26,573 nt of DNA, taken from positions 1-26,573 of the forward strand of contig CAIOHW010000362.1 in assembly GCA_903858195.1 (NCBI GenBank). The letters run 5' to 3'. The stretch is from Oligoflexia bacterium. Its GTDB lineage: Bacteria; Bdellovibrionota; UBA1018. Shown here one piece after another: positions 1-6,275 of this stretch (positions within the stretch are counted from its first letter, which is position 1; each line of letters starts with the position of its first letter). The notes under the pieces are model-generated. The model ran no database searches, had not been told where the DNA came from, and saw only the letters and a program-made list of their open reading frames with translations. The translations under genes were made by a program, and so were the position numbers.

Positions 1-718
1 CGAGATGCGCTTGCGCAAGATCTTCAACATGGATGTAGTCGCGAACCCCAGAGCCATCGGCAGTCTTGAAGTCAGTTCCAAAAACGCCGAGCTCCGGGCG
101 TGTGCCGAGCGCCACCTGGCAGGCCACATGAACGAGATGCGTGGCATTGGAGGTCATCTGGCCCAGTGTCCCGTCCATCCGTGCGCCTGCAACGTTGAAG
201 TAACGCAGGATCACGAGAGGTAATCCGGTTCGTGCCGAATGCTCAAGCAGGATGCGCTCAGAAAAGAGCTTGCTCCAGCCATAGGGATTGATGGGCTTTT
301 GGGGTGCCGTTTCGGGAATGGGTGAGGACTCAGGCTCGCCGTAGGTGGCTGCAGTGGATGAAAATACAAACGGAGCGCGGCTTCCGGCTGCGCGCATGGC
401 CCGAAGCACGCACATCAGTCCTGCTGTGTTGTTCCAGTAGTAGTCGAGGGGCTTTTCGGTGCTTTCACCCACGAGCAGCGATGCGGCGAAGTGGATGACG
501 CCCGAGACGCCGGAGTCCTGAATCAGGCGCGTGAGGCGGGATTCGTCATGGATATCGCCTTCAACGAGCCTGGCCTTGGCATGGATAGCGCTTCTGAAGC
601 CCGTGGCGAAATTGTCATAGACGATGACGTCATGGCCCTGCTCGATCAGGGCATGGTGGGTGTGCGAGCCGATGTAGCCTGCACCCCCGGTGACGAGGAT
701 CGGTCCTTTCGTTGCCAT
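1..718 (-). CDS. galE: UDP-glucose 4-epimerase (C-terminus beyond the window)
   Basis: This gene interconverts UDP-glucose and UDP-galactose in the cytoplasm, using bound NAD, and supplies galactose units for surface polysaccharide (family knowledge). The 239 visible codons show an extended short-chain dehydrogenase fold. The Rossmann motif TGGAGYIGSH lies at residues 10-19, the SST element with the catalytic Ser/Thr at 120-122, and the catalytic YxxxK pair is Y146 and K150. RDYIHVEDLA, typical of GalE, lies near the window edge. About 90-100 residues of the usual ~330 are missing because the reading frame runs off position 1. The start ATG at 718-716 places the Rossmann motif at the normal distance. 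The gene begins 10 bp after the epmA stop and probably shares its transcript. UDP-GlcNAc epimerase activity cannot be excluded from this part. Confidence 0.95.
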   Translation of the reverse strand, partial: MATKGPILVTGGAGYIGSHTHHALIEQGHDVIVYDNFATGFRSAIHAKARLVEGDIHDESRLTRLIQDSGVSGVIHFAASLLVGESTEKPLDYYWNNTAGLMCVLRAMRAAGSRAPFVFSSTAATYGEPESSPIPETAPQKPINPYGWSKLFSERILLEHSARTGLPLVILRYFNVAGARMDGTLGQMTSNATHLVHVACQVALGTRPELGVFGTDFKTADGSGVRDYIHVEDLAQAHL

Positions 719-728
719 GGCGCCCAAA

Positions 729-1931
729 CTAGTCGGTTCCTGCAAAAGCTTCGAGCCAAAAAGTGAACCGAATATCGGGCTCGTCTGCGAGCAGCATCAC
801 GAGACGGTCCACCCCGAGAGCGTTTCCCCCGGAAGGCGGCATGCCCTCGGTCAGCGCTTCGAGAAATCCTTCATCGATCGGAGTGGGAGGAAAAGCCTCT
901 CCGTACTGGTCTTTGCGCGACTGCATGTCTTTTTCAAAGCGCAGGCGCTGCTCGACGGGATCGGTGAGCTCTTCAAAGGCGTTGCAGAGCTCGATTCCAG
1001 CGGCATACGCCTCGAAGCGACGCGTGAAACGAAGTCCGTTCGAGTCCTGCTCGATGACGGCGAGTGCCGCCTGGGAGGGCGGATAGCCATACACAAAAAC
1101 GGCGCGATCTTGTGGAAGCTTGGGCTCGATCACGTTGAGCCAGATGCGAAAATAGAGATCATCCCAGGTGTCTTCCGGCGCCACCTCCAGACCCAGGCGC
1201 CTGCAGTGAGCAGTCATCTGGCCTGCCTCGGGGCACTCGGCCCAGTCCAAGCCCGCATGCTCGCGAAACAAATCCCGGATGAAAAGCCTCGGCCAGGGAC
1301 GCGCGACCGAAAAGGATTTGCCCTGAAACTCGATCGAAGGCTTTCCGTGGATTTCGAGTGCAAGGGCTTCGATCAGCTCCTCGGTGTCGGCCATGATCTC
1401 TTCCATGCCCGAAAAAGCGCGGTACCACTCGAGCATCGTAAACTCGGGACTGTGGGTGGTGCTTGGAGGCTCGAGCCTGAAGGTGGGGGCGATCTGGTAG
1501 ATCTTTTCGAGACCGCCCACGAGCAGGCGCTTGAGCGCGAACTCGGGCGAGGTCGGAAGGTAGGCTCCCGTCTCAAGCCGAAACGGTCGGATATGGGTTT
1601 CCATTCCCGGACACGGAACGAGGATCGGCGTGCGCGCTTCGAGAAATCCCTGGCTGTCGAAGTAGCGGCGGATGGCACGCTCGACCTTGTGGCGCATGGC
1701 CACTCCTCGATGCCTGCGCGGGTCTTGGATGCGGGTAAAAAAGGGAGTCTGGGAGTCCGGGCGGCGATTGGGGGTGAGGATCCGGATGCCGTTGCCGTCG
1801 GCTTCGACCCAGTCGCCGACGCCCAGCCCCTCGGGGATGGACGAACAGGCGACGGCGCCGCTCGAAAGCCACAGGTGGGTGGGATCCCAGCCCAAAACCC
1901 TTCCGCGCCGAAGTTCGATTCCGGTTTGCAT
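729..1931 (-). CDS. epmA: EF-P--(R)-beta-lysine ligase EpmA (GenX/PoxA), with N-terminal extension
   Basis: EpmA is a class II lysyl-tRNA-synthetase paralogue that attaches beta-lysine to a conserved lysine of elongation factor P, helping ribosomes pass polyproline stretches (family knowledge). The class II motifs are clear. Motif 2 lies near residues 144-171, with FRLE followed by SPEFTMLEWYRAF, a hallmark of EpmA/LysRS. Motif 3 (GGNALGVDRLVMLL) lies near the C-terminus. I chose ATG 1931, which has AGGG about 7 nt upstream; an in-frame GTG at 1967 would add 12 residues and run into the Nudix side. At 400 aa it is longer than E. coli EpmA (~325 aa). The extra ~75 N-terminal residues look like a small beta-rich domain. 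A full LysRS is unlikely because its larger anticodon-binding domain is absent. epmB and efp are not in the window. Confidence 0.88.
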   Translation of the reverse strand: MQTGIELRRGRVLGWDPTHLWLSSGAVACSSIPEGLGVGDWVEADGNGIRILTPNRRPDSQTPFFTRIQDPRRHRGVAMRHKVERAIRRYFDSQGFLEARTPILVPCPGMETHIRPFRLETGAYLPTSPEFALKRLLVGGLEKIYQIAPTFRLEPPSTTHSPEFTMLEWYRAFSGMEEIMADTEELIEALALEIHGKPSIEFQGKSFSVARPWPRLFIRDLFREHAGLDWAECPEAGQMTAHCRRLGLEVAPEDTWDDLYFRIWLNVIEPKLPQDRAVFVYGYPPSQAALAVIEQDSNGLRFTRRFEAYAAGIELCNAFEELTDPVEQRLRFEKDMQSRKDQYGEAFPPTPIDEGFLEALTEGMPPSGGNALGVDRLVMLLADEPDIRFTFWLEAFAGTD

Positions 1932-1987
1932 GAAGTGCCCTAAATCACGAATCTTTTTGGTTGTCACGGCGGGATGGGACTGGCGAA

Positions 1988-2617
1988 ATGGGGGGCATGT
2001 CCAGCAAGCTCACGCAGCTCGAGCGCCTCGCCCGTGCCGCAATCGCGCTGGAGGTTCCTTATGAGGGTGTCCCCCGAAGGCCGCGACTCCCGAATCCGGC
2101 TGACCTGCCTGTTCCCGCCTCCGTGCTGATCTCGATCGGCCTGGATAGACCCGGTGCAGATGAGGCGGTGGTGCTTGTCACCCGACGCACCGAGCAGGTC
2201 GATACCCATAAAGGACAAATGGCGTTTCCGGGCGGAAGGCGCGACCCCGAAGACGCAGATTCAGTGGCCACCGCGCTTCGCGAGGCCAGAGAAGAGGTCG
2301 GCCTTGAGCCTGAGCACCTGAGCGTGGTGGGCTCGATGCCGGAGCTTCCGACCGTGACGGGCTTCCTCGTCACGCCGGTCGTGGCGATCCTCAAGTCACA
2401 CGCAGGAAGCCTGTCCCTGCGGCCGGAGCCCGCCGAGATCGACGCCATGTTCTGGGTGGGACTTGCGGAGCTCAAGCAAGCCTATCAAAGAGAGTCGCTC
2501 GAGCAGGGTGGCGTAAAATACCCCATCGATGTCTTTCAGGTTCAGGGCTGCCGAATCTGGGGCGTGACGGGCACGCTCCTGAAAAACCTTTTGGATCGAA
2601 TCGCGCGAGTGGGTTAG
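1988..2617 (+). CDS. Nudix hydrolase, CoA pyrophosphatase (NudL/YeaB) type
   Basis: This is a predicted cytoplasmic Nudix hydrolase of the subgroup that cleaves coenzyme A to 4'-phosphopantetheine and 3',5'-ADP (family knowledge). The Nudix box is at residues ~82-105: FPGG, then REAREEVGL. It carries the one-residue-longer spacing seen in the CoA subgroup. It is preceded by the conserved HKGQMAFPGG stretch and followed by PTVTGFLVTPVV, which also marks NudL-like proteins. At 209 aa it is near the family's usual length. The frame stays open to a TTG at 1961, which would overlap the alternative epmA start, and a further ATG lies at 1997. I chose ATG 1988 because a purine-rich GATGGGA lies about 10 nt upstream. 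It diverges from epmA and is followed after 9 bp by the outer-membrane barrel gene. Substrate is inferred from subgroup resemblance only. Confidence 0.85.
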   Translation: MGGMSSKLTQLERLARAAIALEVPYEGVPRRPRLPNPADLPVPASVLISIGLDRPGADEAVVLVTRRTEQVDTHKGQMAFPGGRRDPEDADSVATALREAREEVGLEPEHLSVVGSMPELPTVTGFLVTPVVAILKSHAGSLSLRPEPAEIDAMFWVGLAELKQAYQRESLEQGGVKYPIDVFQVQGCRIWGVTGTLLKNLLDRIARVG

Positions 2618-2626
2618 CGTCAAGCC

Positions 2627-3178
2627 ATGAAGACCTGTCGGATGAAGACCCGCCTGATGATGGTTGTCGCATTGCTTGCCACCTCGATTGCCCATGCCCA
2701 GGGAGTGCCCACTGCGCCCTCGCTGCCGCTGCATGACGACTGGCAGTGGCCTGCCCATACCCACGCTTGGACTCTCGGGGTCCTTCCGGGATTGGCAACG
2801 ATCAATGATGACACGGGCTTTTCACTGCAGTTTGCCGCCGCCTATAAGATGATCGACAAGGGCTTTGCTCCCGACATCTCAAACCAGGTCTTTTTTGAAA
2901 TCGAGGGCGGCCCCTTCACCACCAGCCGCGGCTCGGCTTTCCTGTACAGTGCACACCTGCGCTGGGATTTTCGCCTGAACGGCGACTGGACATTTTATGC
3001 GCTGGGAGGCCTCGGAGGCAACAAGACCAGCGCAGCTCTGGGGGGCGACTTCCAGCTGCTGCCGCGATTTGGTGCTGGAGCGATGCTGAGCCTGGATCGC
3101 CAGACGCACCTGCCGCTGGACTTCCGCGCGGAGCTCTCGCGCGAACTCGTGGCTTTCGGCGTGCAGTTCCGTCTCTAA
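2627..3178 (+). CDS. Predicted small outer-membrane beta-barrel protein, function unknown
   Basis: I do not recognise a named family. The 183-aa product starts with a basic segment and a hydrophobic stretch ending in AHAQG, which reads as a Sec signal peptide cleaved near residue 25. An internal ATG at 2642 would give a shorter, more typical signal peptide. The mature part alternates short amphipathic strands with glycine/aromatic turns, including FSLQFAAAY, YSAHLRWDF, WTFYALGGLGG and the final LVAFGVQFRL. This is the pattern of a small 8-strand outer-membrane barrel. The last residue is Leu rather than the usual Phe, although Phe is third from the end. It lies 9 bp after the Nudix gene and 18 bp before the NFACT gene, so co-transcription is likely, with no functional link obvious. 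Confidence 0.7.
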   Translation: MKTCRMKTRLMMVVALLATSIAHAQGVPTAPSLPLHDDWQWPAHTHAWTLGVLPGLATINDDTGFSLQFAAAYKMIDKGFAPDISNQVFFEIEGGPFTTSRGSAFLYSAHLRWDFRLNGDWTFYALGGLGGNKTSAALGGDFQLLPRFGAGAMLSLDRQTHLPLDFRAELSRELVAFGVQFRL

Positions 3179-3196
3179 TGCTTTTCGTGATGGGCC

Positions 3197-4657
3197 ATGC
3201 TTCCCGCGCTCAATTGGCGTGAGATCGCCCGTCTGGCGGGGCTCGCTTCAGGCGAGCTCGTGGGCACCCATGTGGATCGGGTGCTGATTGCCGATCGCCC
3301 CGGGTTTCCCGATGGTTACCTCAAGAGTGAGTGGTTTCTCAGGCTGGGGGATCGCAGGCGTGAGGCCGTGCTCGGATTCAGCGTGCGTCCAAGGGCCTGC
3401 TATTTCATGGTCATGCCCGGCAAGGGCCCCAGGCAGAGCTCCGCCGCGACACGTTCACCTTTCGATCAGGCACTGTCCAAACACCTGAAGGGCCGCAGGC
3501 TTACGGGACTCCGAGCCATCGAGCGGGAGCGCTACCTGGTGCTCGAGTTTGAGGGAGCCGGAAAGGAGCCGGATCTTTGGCTGATTCTGGCCCTGATTCC
3601 GGCGCTTCCGGAGGCCTTTTTGGTGGATGCCTCGAGCCTTGCAGTGCTTGCGCGCAGCCGCACGGTGAGGGATCCGGCTCGGCAGCTCGAGCGCTGGAGC
3701 TGGCCTGAGTCCGGGCGCATGGCCCCGGACCTGGAGGTTCGCGAGGAGCTGGTGTCGAGTCTCGAGCAGTGGTCGCGTCGCGTAGGGCTCGAGCTTGAGG
3801 CCGAGGCCAGTCAGCGTCGTGCCGAGCGTGCCCTCAGGGTGGTGCGCGAAAAGGTGAAATCGCTGAGGGCCCGCATGGCCCAGGGCGCGGAGGAACTTGC
3901 CCGCGCCGATGCAGAGCCTCAGTGGGGCGTGCTGGGCGAAACACTCAAGCAGTGGCTGCACGCGCTTCCGCCCGCGGAGGGTGGCGCGTGGAAGCTCGAT
4001 GGTGTGGATGTGCCTTGTGGAGAGGGCAGGACACCGTCTGAGCAGATGGAAAAGTTCTTCTCGCTGGATCGAAGGCGCAGGCGCCGAGTCGAGGAGGCCT
4101 CCTCGAGAGTGCGACTGGCACGCGAGAGCCTGGATCGACTCGAGCCCTGGCTGGCAGAGGGCGTGGAGCTCAAGGGTCGTGTCTCGGAGCTTGAACATGC
4201 GGCTGGCCTCTCTGCTCCGGCAACTCCCACTGGAGAGGCTGAAAGGCCCAAGTCCAAGGCCGGAACCGGGGTGCCATCACGGTGGACGGGCAAGACCTAC
4301 TTCTCAAAGGAGGGACTTCCCATCCTGGTGGGTCGTTCGAGAGAGGAGAATCTCGAGCTCACGTTCAAGATCGCACGCGGAAACGATCTTTGGATGCACG
4401 TGCGCGGGAGGCCGGGAGCGCACCTCGTGATCCCGCTGCCTTCGGGAAAGAGCGCTTCGCTTGAGACCCTGCTCGATGCCGCCCAGCTCGTGATCCTGCA
4501 TAGCGGTGGCAAGAATTGGGGAAAGACCGAGGTCGACTACACCTTCAAAAAATACGTCAAGAGAATCAAGGACAGCTCCGAGGCCAGCTACGTCCAGAAC
4601 AAGACCCTGCTCGTGGCCCCGGATCCGAAGAGGCTTGAGCGGCTCACAGCAGGGTGA
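3197..4657 (+). CDS. NFACT-family protein (RqcH/FbpA-like)
   Basis: NFACT proteins include bacterial RqcH, which binds obstructed 50S subunits and adds alanine tails to stalled chains, and Gram-positive 'fibronectin-binding' FbpA (family knowledge). Here 486 residues comprise an NFACT-N region (~1-180, including HLKGRRL near 96-102), an Arg/Glu-rich helical coiled-coil middle (~185-335), a low-complexity linker (~338-362) and an NFACT-R/DUF814 domain (~365-470). That last domain contains the diagnostic NDLWMHVRGRPGAHLVIP at 396-413. It is shorter than typical RqcH (~570 aa). Residues known to matter in B. subtilis RqcH look altered: the Asp-Arg pair aligns by eye with E111-R112, and the following Glu-hydrophobic-Met element reads ALI. 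A true tailing role is therefore uncertain. ATG 3197 has GATGGG upstream. Its last 14 bp overlap the convergent nucleotidyltransferase gene. Confidence 0.85.
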   Translation: MLPALNWREIARLAGLASGELVGTHVDRVLIADRPGFPDGYLKSEWFLRLGDRRREAVLGFSVRPRACYFMVMPGKGPRQSSAATRSPFDQALSKHLKGRRLTGLRAIERERYLVLEFEGAGKEPDLWLILALIPALPEAFLVDASSLAVLARSRTVRDPARQLERWSWPESGRMAPDLEVREELVSSLEQWSRRVGLELEAEASQRRAERALRVVREKVKSLRARMAQGAEELARADAEPQWGVLGETLKQWLHALPPAEGGAWKLDGVDVPCGEGRTPSEQMEKFFSLDRRRRRRVEEASSRVRLARESLDRLEPWLAEGVELKGRVSELEHAAGLSAPATPTGEAERPKSKAGTGVPSRWTGKTYFSKEGLPILVGRSREENLELTFKIARGNDLWMHVRGRPGAHLVIPLPSGKSASLETLLDAAQLVILHSGGKNWGKTEVDYTFKKYVKRIKDSSEASYVQNKTLLVAPDPKRLERLTAG

Positions 4658-5996
4658 GGACGTACTCGAGTGCCTGCTCCTTGGTCTCGATCCTGCGCTC
4701 GAGCACGCGGTCTTCGACCAGTCTCAGGATCTCGGAGAAGCGCGGTCCGGGCTTGAGTCCCAGAGCAATGAGGTCTTCGCCCGTGAGGATCTTGGAGAGA
4801 TCCGTCGGCGGCGCGGTGAGGTATTCCTGATGTCGGGAACGCGCAAACTCCCAGCAGGCGTGGTTTCCGTCGGTGACCGTGGCAGCCGCACGGTGCAGGG
4901 CCAGGAGCTCCGGAAAAAGAGGGTCGCGAATCAGCCGCTGGAGCGTGGCTTCGCGCATGTTGAAGACTTCGCGGAGCTTGAGATGGTCGCGAACCAGATG
5001 CGAGACCGCCTGTTGCGACTCGACACTGAACTTCAGCCTCTGAGCAATCTTCTCGGCCGTTGAAGCCGCCTCGCGGTCATGCCCTGCAAATGATTTCTCT
5101 CCGCTCTTCTTCCAGGCCACCGGCTTGCCCACTTCCTGCAGCAGGGCCGCCCAGACGAGCACGAAAGTGCGGTTCGGATTTTGCTGGATGCAGGTTTCGA
5201 GCACCTTCAGGGTGTGGAGCCAGAGGTTTCTCTGCACATAGGTGGGTTGCTCCGTGCGCTTGAGGGCCTCCACCTCAGGAAGGATCCATGCAAGCAGGTC
5301 GCACTCCGAGAGGAGCCCGAAGGCGGTTGAGGGCCTGGGGCCAAGCAGCATGCGGGTCAGTTCGTCCCGGATCCGTTCGTGGCTCACCTTCGAGATCAAC
5401 CGGGACTGCGCTTTGATCGCCGCGAAGGTTGCCGGTTCCATCGCAAAATCCAGCGTGGTGGAGAATCGTACTCCCCGGAGCAGCCGAAGCGCATCCTCCT
5501 TGAACCTCGCCTGCGGATCGCCGATGGCGCGGACCACTCGGGCCCGCAGGTCCTCGAGTCCTCCGACTGTATCGAGGATTCGCTGGGTCTTTGGGTCGTA
5601 AAAGAGGGCGTTGATCGTGAAGTCGCGCCTGCGTGCGTCCTCTTCGGGCCCTGAAAAGCGGACTCCCACGGGGTGACGGTTGTCCTTGTATTCGAGATCT
5701 TCGCGAAAAGTGGCTACTTCCACTGGATCAAGGCCACCCTCGACCGGAATCTTCAGGACACCGAACTGCTTGCCGACGGTGATGGAATCCGGAAATAGCC
5801 TCTCGATTTCATCGGGGTTTGCATTGGTCGCAACGTCGTAGTCGTGGGTCGTACGCTCGAGGAGGGCGTCACGGACACAGCCGCCCACGAGGAAGCCGAC
5901 GAAACCGGCCCCATCCAGGCGCGCGAGGATGTCGCGGACCTGTACAGGGATGACCAGGGGCCTATCAATCCGGGTCCACTTCAAGGGCTTTTCCAT
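4644..5996 (-). CDS. CCA tRNA nucleotidyltransferase / poly(A) polymerase family protein
   Basis: This class II nucleotidyltransferase adds either the CCA end to tRNAs or 3' poly(A) tails to RNA, and sequence alone does not decide which. The head domain has LVGGCVRD (residues 36-43), the metal-binding D52 and D54 in HDYDVAT, RRDFTINALF (123-132), and the nucleotide-selecting EDALRLLR (167-174). The GKQFGV and VEVATFRED stretches are closer to CCA-type enzymes than to enteric PcnB, by memory of the families. The C-terminal half resembles an HD domain: H261 and H306 are present, but the HD doublet itself is Q287-E288. The frame is open further upstream to 6227, but that part is the antitypical, Arg/Ser-rich read-through of the preceding gene. 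I chose ATG 5996, which gives 450 aa and a 32-bp overlap with that gene. No strong ribosome binding site is visible. Confidence 0.85.
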   Translation of the reverse strand: MEKPLKWTRIDRPLVIPVQVRDILARLDGAGFVGFLVGGCVRDALLERTTHDYDVATNANPDEIERLFPDSITVGKQFGVLKIPVEGGLDPVEVATFREDLEYKDNRHPVGVRFSGPEEDARRRDFTINALFYDPKTQRILDTVGGLEDLRARVVRAIGDPQARFKEDALRLLRGVRFSTTLDFAMEPATFAAIKAQSRLISKVSHERIRDELTRMLLGPRPSTAFGLLSECDLLAWILPEVEALKRTEQPTYVQRNLWLHTLKVLETCIQQNPNRTFVLVWAALLQEVGKPVAWKKSGEKSFAGHDREAASTAEKIAQRLKFSVESQQAVSHLVRDHLKLREVFNMREATLQRLIRDPLFPELLALHRAAATVTDGNHACWEFARSRHQEYLTAPPTDLSKILTGEDLIALGLKPGPRFSEILRLVEDRVLERRIETKEQALEYVLTLL

Positions 5997-6261
5997 CCAG
6001 TGAGTAATGGCTCTTGAGCACGGTGTCGGCCTGAAACCGGTTGGGCGCGATGCTGCCTTCGGCATCCTTCTGCACGGGGATGCCGGTTCTGAGCTTGGGA
6101 GCCTTTGGAGTCGTCTGAGCCGCCGGCTGAGAAGTTTCAGCCACGGGTTCCTCCTTTGGCTGCTGCTGCTCCTGCCCTTGCTCCTGCGCTTGCGCCGATC
6201 CGGGCCAGAGGGCCGGGGATGAGGCAAGAAGAAGGAGGCTCGAAAAGAGGAACTGCTTCAC
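5965..6261 (-). CDS. Small exported protein with Gln/Glu/Pro-rich linker, function unknown
   Basis: I do not recognise this family. From the GTG at 6261 the 98-aa product begins MKQFLFSSLLLLASSP and continues to SAQAQE, a textbook Sec signal peptide with an AxA cleavage site. A Gln/Glu/Pro/Thr-rich, probably disordered stretch follows, then a short C-terminal part (LRTGIPVQKDAEGSIAPN, then SHYSLDGKALEVDPD) that may be the conserved portion. There is no lipobox cysteine, so the product is probably periplasmic. An alternative GTG at 6273 overlaps the ftsK stop (GTGA). I prefer 6261 because AGGTGAG lies 7 nt before it and the resulting N-terminus is a cleaner signal peptide. It sits between ftsK and the nucleotidyltransferase gene, overlapping the latter by 32 bp. 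Confidence 0.7.
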   Translation of the reverse strand: MKQFLFSSLLLLASSPALWPGSAQAQEQGQEQQQPKEEPVAETSQPAAQTTPKAPKLRTGIPVQKDAEGSIAPNRFQADTVLKSHYSLDGKALEVDPD

Positions 6262-6268
6262 GCGTACG

Positions 6269-6275
6269 CTCACCT
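6269..6275 (-). promoter_or_regulatory. Ribosome binding site deciding the start of the small exported protein
   Basis: AGGTGAG on the minus strand lies 7 nt before GTG 6261 and overlaps the ftsK stop codon. It supports initiation at 6261 rather than at the GTG (6273) contained within this same motif, and suggests translational coupling to ftsK. Confidence 0.55.

Noticed and set aside
690..1943. Long plus-strand open frame (417 codons) opposite epmA
   Set aside because: The minus strand encodes intact EpmA motifs; the plus translation has no recognisable domain.
1932..1987. TTGCAT and GAATCT spaced by 17 bp upstream of the Nudix gene as a sigma-70 promoter
   Set aside because: The -10 match is poor and the region is only about 56 bp, so the pairing is likely chance.
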